From CAZBQJ01 sp964494085 (GTDB lineage: Bacteria > Patescibacteriota > Gracilibacteria > UBA1369), in assembly GCA_964494085.1 (NCBI GenBank), contig CAZBQJ010000003.1, positions 1 through 64,000 of the forward strand: 64,000 nucleotides of DNA, read 5' to 3'. A program made the translations under genes and the position numbers. Below, one piece after another: positions 25,101-34,527 of this stretch (position 1 is its first letter; each line of letters begins with the position of its first letter). A model generated the notes under the pieces. The model did no database searches and was not told the origin of the DNA. It saw only the letters and a program-made list of their open reading frames with translations.

Positions 25101-26918
25101 TTAACTTTCATGTTTGATTTCTACTTTAATATTATCCGGTACAGATGGCAGTGTCGGGGCCCAAGCCGGCCAGGTCTGAATCTCAACCTTCTGTATTTCA
25201 GGTAAATTTTGGATAAAATCGCGAGCAACACCGACATCTTTGCCAACAATACTTTCTTTAATCTTCTTGATCAAACGATCTCCGTTTTCCTTTTTGGGAC
25301 TGATTTCAAATTCCTCAATACCTTGGATGGTCGCTGTAATAGTGACCTTTTGGGCACTTTTATCATAATCCACCAGTTTATAAGTAAAGGAAGCTTCATC
25401 GATATGCGCCAAGCTCTTCTCGGGGTTTTTCTTGAGTTGGATCTCTCTTTTCAATATACCCAGCATATCATCCTTATTATAAGCGATCCCACTCACTACT
25501 ATGGTCCCTTTGACATCAAAAGACTCCAATTTTTGTCCCGCCAAATTTTTGGGTATTTGGATTTTTGGAGTGCCATAGTCCACCAGGCCTTTCCCATTCA
25601 GTAGGACCAGGTTGGTTTTCTGGCTGTCATTACGTTTGGTAATCACCGCTTGGAGTTCAGCATCGGCAGAAGCCCTCAAATCACTCTCCATTTTGGCATT
25701 GGCGGCGTCAACGTCTTCTTTACTGATAAATTTGACAATATTGGTCACCCCTCCGCTGAAATCACCTGCACTGACAGCATAGAGCTTCTTTTGGTTTTCG
25801 GAAGAAAGAGCCGGTAAGAAAAACTTCACTTCTCCTTTGATGTTACCTTTACTTCCAACCGGCTGATTGAAAGCATCCAAAGGATCCGCCATCACCGTCA
25901 ACTCCAATTCTCCCGGTTTGGAAGGCGATCCTCCCGGGACTATAACTTGACGATCAATCCGATAGACCAAACCGTCAGCGGTCTGAAAGCGGGTCTTCGG
26001 AACCAGTGGCCATTCGGTCGGACTGGTATTCAGGATTTTGATCTTTCCGGTGGCGTTTTTGCCTCCTTCAGCATTTTTCCCTGTTGATTGGTAGGTAAAC
26101 ACTTTATCGATTTGAGTAGTAATCCTATAGCTGGGGATCATATTGGCCGGTCTGGTATCCAATTCCGCTCTATTTCGATCAATATCCGCCAAAATAACGT
26201 TCTTTGGTACCTCAATTACATTGGATTTAGGCGTCAATACCAATGTCGCTCCCGGCAAAGCAATATAAGAAATAGCCATCAAGATAATCACACTTACTCC
26301 AACCAGAGCAAATAGCGCTTTTTTGTTTGGGGCAATCAAAACCAATGAATTTTTCTTGCTGGAATTATCCTTTTTCTTTTTAAAGTCCTTTCGGGATAAA
26401 GTCAGGTTTTTCGGCAAGATATTTAAGGCATTTTTACCACCTCGCTTGACCAGATCCGAAATGGAAAATTTTCTTTCATCTCTGCGACTGGGAGAATCTT
26501 CCGAAAGACTGTTTACGGAAGCCTTCAAGGGAGTAATCTCACTATCATTACTTTCCTTGAATTTTCCACTAACCAACGCAGGGTGGTCATGCCCTTCCAA
26601 TTTATTGAACACATCCAAGCCTACTCTCTGAGCCAAATTAAACCCACTGGGATCATTGGTAACAATAAATATTTTCTTCCCCAAATCATCAGCTTTACGT
26701 TTGAGAATTTTTAAATTAATGGCACTTTGAAAAATTACGGCCCGCTGAGGAATTATCAGATAGACGTTTTTAAACTTCAGTCTGACTAATTTATCATAAA
26801 TAGTCGTGATTTCATCATCTATTTCAATATAGAGGATTTTCTTGGTCGGACGAGTCGACTTTTTAACCGTCTCCTTTTCGGGTTCAGTAGCCTTAATTTT
26901 CCTTTTCTGCATGGCCAT
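25101..26918 (-). CDS. Large single-pass membrane protein next to the ftsA-like gene
   Basis: 605 residues, no family named with certainty. Residues 26-105 form a small alpha/beta domain (KILYIEIDDEITTIYDKL ... IFIVTND), then a charged disordered linker (about 110-195), a membrane segment (about 201-222) and a large extracytoplasmic part (about 225-605). The outer part begins LVLTPKSNVIEVPKNVILAD and is beta-rich; it loosely recalls baseplate J-like modules reported in CPR annotations. The ATG lies 2 bp after the ftsA stop, so the two are read together. The topology, cytoplasmic domain plus large outer domain, suits a link between the divisome or cytoskeleton and the envelope; this is inference. 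Confidence 0.65.
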   Translation of the reverse strand: MAMQKRKIKATEPEKETVKKSTRPTKKILYIEIDDEITTIYDKLVRLKFKNVYLIIPQRAVIFQSAINLKILKRKADDLGKKIFIVTNDPSGFNLAQRVGLDVFNKLEGHDHPALVSGKFKESNDSEITPLKASVNSLSEDSPSRRDERKFSISDLVKRGGKNALNILPKNLTLSRKDFKKKKDNSSKKNSLVLIAPNKKALFALVGVSVIILMAISYIALPGATLVLTPKSNVIEVPKNVILADIDRNRAELDTRPANMIPSYRITTQIDKVFTYQSTGKNAEGGKNATGKIKILNTSPTEWPLVPKTRFQTADGLVYRIDRQVIVPGGSPSKPGELELTVMADPLDAFNQPVGSKGNIKGEVKFFLPALSSENQKKLYAVSAGDFSGGVTNIVKFISKEDVDAANAKMESDLRASADAELQAVITKRNDSQKTNLVLLNGKGLVDYGTPKIQIPKNLAGQKLESFDVKGTIVVSGIAYNKDDMLGILKREIQLKKNPEKSLAHIDEASFTYKLVDYDKSAQKVTITATIQGIEEFEISPKKENGDRLIKKIKESIVGKDVGVARDFIQNLPEIQKVEIQTWPAWAPTLPSVPDNIKVEIKHES

Positions 26919-26920
26919 AT

Positions 26921-28174
26921 TTATATTTGCATTAAGCGAACTACTTTTTTCAAAAGTTTAGCTAGAATTTGTTCTTCTCCGACGTATTCTAAACCTATAT
27001 TAGCCAAAGCCAAAGTTGGCACATCTGTAGGGGTTTTCAATGATCTGGTTTCATCAGTCAAATTGGAAATCGATTTTGGTTCCAGAAAGGAAATACTTGG
27101 TTTTCTGGGGAAAGGGAGCTGTTGAGTCCACTCTTTACTTTCTAAAACTTCTTTTATTTCCGGTAGTAAACTTCCCCCCCCACATAGATAAATTTTAGCG
27201 GGAAGAATATCGATTTTATCCATTTCCGCCAAAGTCAGGGCTACTCCGGAGATCCATACTTCACAGTCACTTTTCATCGCTTCACGAACAATCCGTTGTG
27301 ACTGCTTTTCCAATTTGTCATCAGAATAAGCCAATTTGATTTTTTCCGCATCTTCATAACCGACCGATAGTGCCTGTGCCAACCTTTTTGTGAATGTACG
27401 GCCACCTAAAGTAAACATTTTAGTTCCTTCCACGCTACCATTGGTTACCACCGCCAAATCTGTTGTTCCCCCTCCCACATCGATAAAAATCGCACTCAGA
27501 TTCCCACCATCTTCATGTCCCATACATCTGGCTAAAGCATATGGACCGGCCGTAATAGCCAATAAATCCAAATCCAGTTCAGCGGCAATCGTTTGTAAAG
27601 AGCCATAATGTACCAGCGGAGCAAATGCATTGAAAATACTGATTGTTACTTCTTTTCCTTGAAATCCCAGCGGATTGGAAACCTTGTAGCCATCTATCCG
27701 TACGTCCACTATCGCCGCATTCACCAGTTTGATATCAATTTCGTTATAACCCGTTTCAAAAGCCATTTCTGAGCGAACTTCATCAAAGGCTTTCCATTGA
27801 ACTTTATGAACAATATTTTTCAATTCCGATAAATCAATTTTAGTGTCAGGTTCCCGACGCGTATAAGAAATAGTCGTTGTAGAACCTTTGACCAATTCAC
27901 CGGCAATTCCCATCACCAATTGGTCAGTCGAAACTCCAGCCATCTTTTCGGCTCTACGAATCGCTTCATTACAATTATTGATCACCGCTCCGATATCGGT
28001 TACAGCTCCACTGGACATATCGCCCAACCTTTGTTTGTGTCTTCCCACACCCAGAACTCTACCGCGGTCACCTTCAGCTGAACAGATTAGCGCTTTTACT
28101 TCTTCTGTCCCTATATCCAAAGCGATAAAAAGTTTACCTCCGGCTAGCTTCCGCGTTTTCTTAAAAATGGCCAT
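26921..28174 (-). CDS. ftsA: FtsA-like actin-fold ATPase
   Basis: 417 residues. Actin/Hsp70-fold phosphate loops are seen at FIALDIGTEEVKALI (about 16-30) and IFIDVGGGTTDLAVV (about 226-240), with the adenosine motif YLCGGGSLLPEIKEVL (about 338-353). An SHS2-like 1C domain lies between them (GELVKGSTTTISYTRRE region). FtsA tethers FtsZ to the membrane; the C-terminus LLKKVVRLMQI is a plausible amphipathic membrane-binding helix. PilM or MreB relatives are possible but fit less well. A strong promoter lies about 100 bp upstream, and the next gene codes for a large membrane protein. Confidence 0.82.
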   Translation of the reverse strand: MAIFKKTRKLAGGKLFIALDIGTEEVKALICSAEGDRGRVLGVGRHKQRLGDMSSGAVTDIGAVINNCNEAIRRAEKMAGVSTDQLVMGIAGELVKGSTTTISYTRREPDTKIDLSELKNIVHKVQWKAFDEVRSEMAFETGYNEIDIKLVNAAIVDVRIDGYKVSNPLGFQGKEVTISIFNAFAPLVHYGSLQTIAAELDLDLLAITAGPYALARCMGHEDGGNLSAIFIDVGGGTTDLAVVTNGSVEGTKMFTLGGRTFTKRLAQALSVGYEDAEKIKLAYSDDKLEKQSQRIVREAMKSDCEVWISGVALTLAEMDKIDILPAKIYLCGGGSLLPEIKEVLESKEWTQQLPFPRKPSISFLEPKSISNLTDETRSLKTPTDVPTLALANIGLEYVGEEQILAKLLKKVVRLMQI

Positions 28175-28282
28175 GCTAATTTTATTACTTAAACCCCTTC
28201 GCTCAGCATCCGGTCGTGACCGTCTTGGGAATTTCGTGAATACTACAATGCGCTTCTTCTAGGGCAAATTTAAACCACGACT

Positions 28283-28311
28283 ATATTAGTATCGCCAATC
28301 TGGCTGGTCAA
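28283..28311 (-). promoter_or_regulatory. Near-consensus promoter for the ftsA-like operon
   Basis: Minus strand: TTGACC (28311-28306), 17-bp spacer, TAATAT (28288-28283). Transcription would begin near 28276, leaving a leader of about 100 nt before the ATG at 28174. Confidence 0.6.
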
Positions 28312-28336
28312 GTCCTTTGATTGGCCAAATAGGGGA

Positions 28337-29347
28337 TTAATAGCCTCTCTTTATTCTGCGAATGGTTTCCACCCAGAAGTTAATCCAATATTTCCAGGTC
28401 AAGGGCAAATCCTGACAATGCAACAATTCTCGGCCCTCCCCGCCAAAACCTTTTTTGAAAAAACTCAATCCGGCCCAGGGATGTTTTGGCGCATTTTCTA
28501 CAACCCCCCAGAAATTATAGTGTTTCAGCCCTTGTCGTTTGGCTTCTTTGATCGCTTCCCATTGGATCAAATACGAGCCGGGGATCTTATTGTATTCGGA
28601 TAGCGATGCGCCATGATGATAAACTCCTTCATTACCGTAAAATAGAATTACCGCGCCGGAAATAATCTTCTTTTCGTATTCAGCCAAATATATTTTTAGC
28701 GCATTTTGCCCGCCAAAATGCGCTAATTCTGCTAGCAAATACTTCCAGGGATAAGGGACAAAATGTTGTCGGCGTGAAGTCTCCAAATGTATTTCGTAGA
28801 ATTGTTGCAATAATTCTTCACTGTTTCCGGATAAGATCTTTATCGGTAATTTTTCCGCTTGTTTAATCGCGTAGCGGGTATTTTTCCGCATCTTTTCGAG
28901 CAGTTTCTTTTCTTCCGGCGCCAAGTCTAGCAGCCACAATAGTTCAGGGTGCATCATATGCACCGGGGCATCACGAAAACCCAGCTGATTGAACAAACTT
29001 TTATACTCGGAATTATTATCCAGCAAGGGGCTTATTCTCAGAAAATCCACTTTGATTTCCAGAGCCAGTTCTTTTAGAAATTTGACCACCAATTCCAATC
29101 TGTCTTTGTCTAAAACAGCATAGGGTAGAAATAAATATTTCCCCCGTTTCGCTTTGAACAAAATCGTCAGGTATGAACCGACTGTTTCCTCCTCATCCTG
29201 GACCAGTAGATAAATCGGTTCATGGCCCAGATCAGCCTGCATTTGACCATATTGATATGATTGTAAAAACGAACGACCTGCTTCATTCAATTTCTGTTGA
29301 CCTTGCAGATATTCTTCAGCTGATTTTGTTAATTTAATTCGTAGCAT
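28337..29347 (-). CDS. FemAB/FemX-type peptidoglycan branch aminoacyltransferase
   Basis: Transfers amino acids from aminoacyl-tRNA to lipid II or acts as a related GNAT-fold acyltransferase. 336 residues; a characteristic C-terminal motif set is present (VYHHGASLSEYNKIPGSYLI, then HYNFWGV and FKKGFGGEG), and an RKNTRYAIKQAEK helical segment (about 155-168) starts the second half. It lacks the long coiled-coil arm of Staphylococcus FemA, as in the shorter FemX/FmhB-like forms. It overlaps the upstream aminotransferase gene by 14 bp and closes a four-gene cell-wall cluster. Amino acid specificity cannot be predicted. Confidence 0.88.
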   Translation of the reverse strand: MLRIKLTKSAEEYLQGQQKLNEAGRSFLQSYQYGQMQADLGHEPIYLLVQDEEETVGSYLTILFKAKRGKYLFLPYAVLDKDRLELVVKFLKELALEIKVDFLRISPLLDNNSEYKSLFNQLGFRDAPVHMMHPELLWLLDLAPEEKKLLEKMRKNTRYAIKQAEKLPIKILSGNSEELLQQFYEIHLETSRRQHFVPYPWKYLLAELAHFGGQNALKIYLAEYEKKIISGAVILFYGNEGVYHHGASLSEYNKIPGSYLIQWEAIKEAKRQGLKHYNFWGVVENAPKHPWAGLSFFKKGFGGEGRELLHCQDLPLTWKYWINFWVETIRRIKRGY

Positions 29348-30578
29348 ATTGATTGACTAGAGCGACCACACTTTCCAAATCCTTTTGATTCAGAGAGTAA
29401 ATCGTCGGTAAATTGATAATTTGCTGGTTTACGCTTTCAGAATTCTGACATTCACCCTCATTGTAACCGGTCTTTTTCGTATCAATATCAGCCGGAGCAA
29501 TTGGAGTGCTGTACCAATCACCCAAATAAATCCCCAGCTTCTTTCCGGCCTTGAGAATCTCTTCAGGATTATTCACCAAAACCGGATATCTGAGAAAAAT
29601 CGCTCCCGGGAAATCGGCAGGATTTAGTTTCCCCCCAACCTTTAAATGCTGATAATAATAAGTCGCTGCCTTCCGTCGTTCCTGATTGAATTCTCTGAGC
29701 AGCCGCATCTGTATCAAGGCAATCACCGCCATGGCATTGGGGAGTTTTGTTCCAAATACTTTCGGCTTCAAGCCCTTCTTTTCAGACGGGTTTACCTCCA
29801 AATTCAACAAGCCGGTTTTTTGTCCAAATACCATCATCAATTTACCGAAAATGGAAAAGTAAAAGACTTTTGCCCACGAACAGATAATTGGGTGGAATAA
29901 ATTTTGCCTGATCTGTCTGGTGGAAACCTTGGACAAATTTTTTGCCAAGTGCTCCAATGCCGGGATATATTTTTTATTCTTACTGACGATCATCCCTCCA
30001 CTGATACAAGAAATAACCTTTGATCTTCCCATGCTATAAAAGCCAATATCTCCAATTGTACCAACTTTTTCTCCATCAACTTCTGCGCCCAGAGCATGCG
30101 CGCAATCTTCTATCAGTATCAAATCTCGCTTTTCACAGAGTTTTTTAATATTTTCAATCTTGGCCGGAATCCCAAAAGTATGTTGAACAATCACGGCACG
30201 CGTTTTGGGGGTGATTTTTTTCTGCACTTCCTCAGCGCTGTAGTTATAGGTTTCGTCAATATCGACATAGACCGGTTTCAAGCCATTCCAAATAATCGAG
30301 TTAATCACCACCATACAGGTGTAACCTTGGACAATTATCTCGTCACCCGGAGTCAGGTTGAGTGATTTCAAGATCAGATAAAGGGCCTCGCGTCCGCTCC
30401 CCACCGCCAAAGCAAAATCAACCTTCAAGAGCTTTTTAAATTCGTTCTCCAATTCTCCAACCGCTCGGCCCGTTTGCCATCTGGGCCAATTCCAGGGCAT
30501 CAAAAGCCAGGCCGCCTCCAGGGTGTCCTTCCAGGTGTTGTTTGGGGAAAGTCCTATATTGATAGTTCTAAGTCTCAT
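29334..30578 (-). CDS. DegT/DnrJ/EryC1/StrS family PLP aminotransferase
   Basis: 414 residues, fold type I PLP enzyme that usually aminates keto-sugars for surface glycans. VGSGREALYLILKSL (about 59-73) is the phosphate-binding region, LIEDCAHALG (about 155-164) carries the cofactor Asp, and K187 in SMGRSKVISCISGG replaces the usual SFHATK-x5-GEGG context, so the active-site loop is divergent. It lies between murF and the femX-like gene and overlaps both. A role in an amino sugar or in the peptide branch is possible; the neighbours favour cell wall, but the substrate is unknown. Confidence 0.83.
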   Translation of the reverse strand: MRLRTINIGLSPNNTWKDTLEAAWLLMPWNWPRWQTGRAVGELENEFKKLLKVDFALAVGSGREALYLILKSLNLTPGDEIIVQGYTCMVVINSIIWNGLKPVYVDIDETYNYSAEEVQKKITPKTRAVIVQHTFGIPAKIENIKKLCEKRDLILIEDCAHALGAEVDGEKVGTIGDIGFYSMGRSKVISCISGGMIVSKNKKYIPALEHLAKNLSKVSTRQIRQNLFHPIICSWAKVFYFSIFGKLMMVFGQKTGLLNLEVNPSEKKGLKPKVFGTKLPNAMAVIALIQMRLLREFNQERRKAATYYYQHLKVGGKLNPADFPGAIFLRYPVLVNNPEEILKAGKKLGIYLGDWYSTPIAPADIDTKKTGYNEGECQNSESVNQQIINLPTIYSLNQKDLESVVALVNQYATN

Positions 30579-32217
30579 TTTGTAATTTTTTTAGAGCCAA
30601 TTCACTACCTCGACTGATAAATAATATCACGGTTGGACGTTTGGAAATTCTTCGCTGCAATTCATCCAACAGGTCTGCCGGCCTATCGATCAGGAATAAA
30701 TAGTCACTGAAATGTGCCTTTTGAAAGCCTTCCAATAACGGTTTTTCAAAATCCCCGGAAGTTAGAAAAGCTTCATTGGCCACAGTCCCCATTTTCTCCG
30801 CCACTCTTCGATGTTCGGCAGAACTTTCTGAACCCAATTCCAGCATACCGGGGAAAACCACTATTTTCTGCCAATCTTTATATAAATTCAAGTAATTTAA
30901 CCCGGCAATCACGCCGTCCGGGTTGGCGTTATATGTATCATCGATCAAAACTAAATTCTGCCTGGGTTTAATCACTGTCAAAGTGTGTTTGCGGAGCTTG
31001 ATTTTCTTCACTCTTTCAGCGATTTCCGGCAATTTCATGTCCATTTCCAGGGCGGCCGCCACCGCAGCCAAAATATTTGAAACATTGTGGCGGCCGGGAA
31101 GTGGAGCCGCGAATTCCACTCCGGCAATTTTAAACTTAATTCCTTCCAGAGTTTCTTCCACATCAGTCGCCGCTAAATCTGCTTTCCTATCTGTCCCATA
31201 TTTGACAATCTTTCCCAATTTCAAATCTTCCGCACGATAGGCCAAGTCGGCCGCCCCGTCATTATCCAGATTAAAAATTGCCGTTCCAAATTCCGGTAGA
31301 TTTTCAATCAGTTCAAATTTGGCTTTCTTGATATTTTCCAGAGAACCAAACATCGCTAAATGAGCGTCTTTTACCGCTGTGATAATGCCAATTCGCGCGG
31401 AAACCAGTTTGGCAATTTTGCGAATTTCACCGATTTTATAAGCTCCTGCTTCCACAATAAAAACCTGATCTGTCGGCCGCAAGTGTTTCAAGATAATTCC
31501 CGCTACACCTATTTCCGTATTGGTATTTCCCGGAGTCTTCAAAACTCTATATTTGCCACTGAGGATCTCAGCCAGAATTTCCTTCACCGAACTTTTTCCA
31601 TAGCTCCCGGTAATCGCAATTACCTTCAGACTCTGCATTTGAGCGATTTTACGCTCAGCACGACGCAAAATTACGGCTTTGGAGATAAGCGTCACTGGAT
31701 AAAATACAACTACAGCCAGAGCATTAATCAACGGAGTAAACAGGTAGGCGCCAATTATTCCCAGATAAATATAGACTTCTATGTAACCCGTACTTTTCGA
31801 AAAAAGCGCATAAATTGCCCAAGGAACGCTCGCCAAAACTAAGGTGGTAATGATAATTAAAAGGGCTTTCCCGGTTTTATCCGGACGATAGAACTTTCTT
31901 TTGGTCGCTCTCCAAATTGCCTCCAGCATTTCCAGACCGGCAAAGATCAACAACGCTGCATAAAAAATTGGCGTTAAGTTGGCGTTGGGACGCCCCATCA
32001 CCAGGAAAATAACCAGGGAGATTAATAGCAGAAACCTCAGCCCAAAAAACCAATTAAAGATTTTACGGCGTCCACTTTTGGTAGTCAGAAAATCACGCAT
32101 CCTATCCCAGCGGTATTCTTTCAACTGCCAGAAATAAGTGTAATAAATTGTGCTCTGTAAAAATGCCATCATTGCCAGAAACAGCGCCAGGCCCTCTAAA
32201 TTTTTCAAAAACTCCAT
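30568..32217 (-). CDS. murF: MurF-type Mur ligase fused to an N-terminal membrane domain
   Basis: 549 residues. The first 180 or so residues carry about five predicted membrane segments (about 8-30, 57-75, 80-100, 117-138, 148-178). A Mur ligase core follows: P-loop AITGSYGKSS (201-210), central domain with NTNTEIGV and VEAGAYKIGEI, and C-terminal domain with DDTYNANPDG, a MurF hallmark. MurF adds D-Ala-D-Ala to the UDP-MurNAc-tripeptide. The usual soluble N-terminal UDP-binding domain seems to be replaced by the membrane part. Context with FemX-like, DegT and hydrolase genes supports a wall role. Confidence 0.87.
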   Translation of the reverse strand: MEFLKNLEGLALFLAMMAFLQSTIYYTYFWQLKEYRWDRMRDFLTTKSGRRKIFNWFFGLRFLLLISLVIFLVMGRPNANLTPIFYAALLIFAGLEMLEAIWRATKRKFYRPDKTGKALLIIITTLVLASVPWAIYALFSKSTGYIEVYIYLGIIGAYLFTPLINALAVVVFYPVTLISKAVILRRAERKIAQMQSLKVIAITGSYGKSSVKEILAEILSGKYRVLKTPGNTNTEIGVAGIILKHLRPTDQVFIVEAGAYKIGEIRKIAKLVSARIGIITAVKDAHLAMFGSLENIKKAKFELIENLPEFGTAIFNLDNDGAADLAYRAEDLKLGKIVKYGTDRKADLAATDVEETLEGIKFKIAGVEFAAPLPGRHNVSNILAAVAAALEMDMKLPEIAERVKKIKLRKHTLTVIKPRQNLVLIDDTYNANPDGVIAGLNYLNLYKDWQKIVVFPGMLELGSESSAEHRRVAEKMGTVANEAFLTSGDFEKPLLEGFQKAHFSDYLFLIDRPADLLDELQRRISKRPTVILFISRGSELALKKLQNET

Positions 32218-32220
32218 TTA

Positions 32221-33036
32221 TTATTTCTCAATAAATTCTTTCACCTTCTCTGCAATTTCCACAGCATGGGTTTTGTGTATGCCATGTTTACCTTCATTAA
32301 AAGTAATCAATTTACTTTCATTGATCCGATGATGCATATATAAAGCATCCAGATAAGGGACATAAGAATCTTTTTTACCCCAAATTAGCAAAGTTGGATT
32401 TTTTATATTGATTACTGCATCGCGCAAGTCCTCATCGATCACTTTTATAAATGTTTCTCGCATAATACTGGTGGATTTTTCATAATCATGATTACGCAAG
32501 GCTTTATATAAAACCTTTTGGGCCAGGGGAGAACTCCAACGTAGTACTGGTAAGCTAAAGGCTCGTTTGCCGGCTTTGGCTGCCAGACGAGCCACTTTCA
32601 CTCGCAAGGTTTTCTTTGGCTTAATGCCGGCCGCCGCAATCAAGATCAAATGATCTGGTCTTTCAGCAATCAAGTGTTCAAAATCAGGAGATAGCATTTT
32701 TAAAGCAATTCTCCCTCCAAAAGAATGAACTATTAAGTCATAATTAGCATCCCAGTCAGATTCTTTGGCCAATTCTTTAATGATTTTTTCAGTAAATTGA
32801 GCATAGTCATTGACGTTCCAGGCTTGCGGCGGCGCATCACTCATCCCAAAGCCGGGCAAATCAACTGCTATGCAAAGCGTTGTCTTCAAGACGCCATCCT
32901 TCTCCATTTCTCCGATCAAAGGAAGCCAGCTTTCCTTGCATCCGCCCCAGCCATGCAGCATCAACAACGGTTTTCCTTGTCCAGAAAGCAGTACAGACAC
33001 CTTGATTCCATCAATTTCTATAATTCTTTTCTCCAC
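32221..33036 (-). CDS. Alpha/beta hydrolase
   Basis: 271 residues. Oxyanion-hole motif HGWGG (about 28-32), nucleophile elbow HSFGG (Ser near 105), acid in WGKKDSYVP (Asp near 220) and the catalytic His in the GKHGIHKTH region (near 248-256). Start is GTG. Stop is 3 bp before the murF ATG, so it leads the cell-wall operon. Substrate unknown; a lipid, peptide or ester in the envelope is possible. The fold assignment is secure, the reaction is not. Confidence 0.85.
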   Translation of the reverse strand: MEKRIIEIDGIKVSVLLSGQGKPLLMLHGWGGCKESWLPLIGEMEKDGVLKTTLCIAVDLPGFGMSDAPPQAWNVNDYAQFTEKIIKELAKESDWDANYDLIVHSFGGRIALKMLSPDFEHLIAERPDHLILIAAAGIKPKKTLRVKVARLAAKAGKRAFSLPVLRWSSPLAQKVLYKALRNHDYEKSTSIMRETFIKVIDEDLRDAVINIKNPTLLIWGKKDSYVPYLDALYMHHRINESKLITFNEGKHGIHKTHAVEIAEKVKEFIEK

Positions 33037-33122
33037 TTGTGTGTATATACGGTTATAAGGGGGCTTATTTCAGACCAACTAAATCTAGTACGTTTTTACG
33101 ATTAGCGCTATTCTAATTGAAA

Positions 33123-33151
33123 TTGGAAATAACACCAAAAAATGTTAGAAT
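33123..33151 (+). promoter_or_regulatory. Putative promoter for the Bax inhibitor-like gene
   Basis: TTGGAA (33123-33128), 17-bp spacer, TAGAAT (33146-33151). It is about 85 bp upstream of the ATG at 33238 in a divergent intergenic region. Confidence 0.5.
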
Positions 33152-33237
33152 CGCCACTGCTACGGTCTGTTATTTACGGCTAGAGCTTATCGAATTATAT
33201 CTTTACATAGAAATCTTACAACTTTACAAAGAAATCC

Positions 33238-33924
33238 ATGCAACAATTTTCCACTCCAGGTCAACCCATGACAACAACAGCCACCTTTGGAGCCAGCTTC
33301 ATGTCCAAGGTATTAACCTGCTTTGGAGTGGCAGTCGGAATCTCCGCCTTGGGAGCCTATCTCGGCCTCAATTATTTCGTGGAGTATTTTATCTCTACTC
33401 CCGCCTTGGTTTATGGCTTAATTATCGCTGAATTAGCCCTGGTTTTGACTTCCGGATTTTGGAGTAAAAAGGAGCCCATTAATGTCTTTTTATTCGGGTT
33501 GTTCGCCTTTATCACCGGGTTAACTTTGGTCCCAATTTTGGCTTATCTGACCCTTTCTGCGGGTGGGGTGAATTTATTGGTTAAAGCATTGGCCGCTACT
33601 GCCTTAATGTTTGGTGGATGTGCGATTTTCGGGGCCACCACACAGCATAATTTACAGGGCATGAGAGGATTTTTGATCATGGCCTTGATCGGTCTGATCG
33701 TCGTCTCTCTGATCGGATTGTTTGTCCCTTGGAACAATACTTTTGAAATGATCTTTTCCGGGATAGGAGTGATAATTTTCAGCGGCTATACCATGTATGA
33801 TATTCAAAGACTCAAACATTATCCCGAAGATATGTATATTATGGCTGCCATGCAATTATATCTTGATATTTTCAACTTATTCCTTTATATTCTCAGACTT
33901 TTGAGCGCTTTAAGCCGTCGCTAA
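33238..33924 (+). CDS. Bax inhibitor-1/YccA family membrane protein
   Basis: 228 residues with seven predicted membrane helices, the last containing charged residues, as in the TMBIM/BI-1 family. Diagnostic stretches are ALTF-like loop positions around GLFAFITGLTLVPILA, the GCAIFGATTQ segment and the C-terminal FSGYTMYDIQRLKHYPED region with an Asp pair. Bacterial members such as BsYetJ are pH-gated calcium leak channels and YccA interacts with FtsH. The exact role here is unknown. Confidence 0.88.
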   Translation: MQQFSTPGQPMTTTATFGASFMSKVLTCFGVAVGISALGAYLGLNYFVEYFISTPALVYGLIIAELALVLTSGFWSKKEPINVFLFGLFAFITGLTLVPILAYLTLSAGGVNLLVKALAATALMFGGCAIFGATTQHNLQGMRGFLIMALIGLIVVSLIGLFVPWNNTFEMIFSGIGVIIFSGYTMYDIQRLKHYPEDMYIMAAMQLYLDIFNLFLYILRLLSALSRR

Positions 33925-33949
33925 AAGCCCAGAAATTTACGCAACGTCA

Positions 33950-34510
33950 ATGATTAAAGATATTACCACCGTTAGAGTGGGCCAAGTATGGAATGATGGC
34001 AGTGGGGCCACTCTCAAAGACATTATTGATACCGAACCTGATTTAGGGGCGGATGTTAAGCTGAAATCCCCACTCAAAGCGGATTTGATGTTAGTCCGGA
34101 TGAAGGATGGGCTGGTCGTCGTCTTCTCAGATCTTTCCACTAGCGTCGATCAAACCTGTGCCAAATGCCTGGAAAAATTTACCCAGTTCATTGAAGTAGA
34201 TAACTTTGAACGCAATTTTCAAGCTCATCTGCCGGAAAGAGACTTTGATCCTCAGGAAACATTTTTAATCAATCAAAAAGACCTGACTATCGACTTAACC
34301 GAGTCATTGCGACAGGAAATAATCTTGCATTTTCCTTTGATTCCAGTATGCTCAGAGCGCTGTCAGGGGCTTTGTGTATCCTGTGCGGTCAACCTCAATC
34401 ATCAAAAGCATCGACCGGGTTGTCTCGCCAATCAAAAAACATCTGTGCCATCAGGTTCTGAAGACACTCATAAACCTTTTGCCAACCTCAAAGATTTACT
34501 AAATCAATAA
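33950..34510 (+). CDS. YceD/DUF177 family protein
   Basis: 186 residues. Family members are encoded just before rpmF, as here (17 bp gap), and are linked to 23S rRNA accumulation. Two cysteine motifs stand out: CAKC near residue 67 and the C-terminal CSERCQGLCVSC near 132-143, with a final C in RPGC; these could bind zinc. The cluster yceD-rpmF-nusB-rnc groups ribosome assembly functions. Confidence 0.85.
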   Translation: MIKDITTVRVGQVWNDGSGATLKDIIDTEPDLGADVKLKSPLKADLMLVRMKDGLVVVFSDLSTSVDQTCAKCLEKFTQFIEVDNFERNFQAHLPERDFDPQETFLINQKDLTIDLTESLRQEIILHFPLIPVCSERCQGLCVSCAVNLNHQKHRPGCLANQKTSVPSGSEDTHKPFANLKDLLNQ

Positions 34511-34527
34511 GTTATTAATTAATAGTC

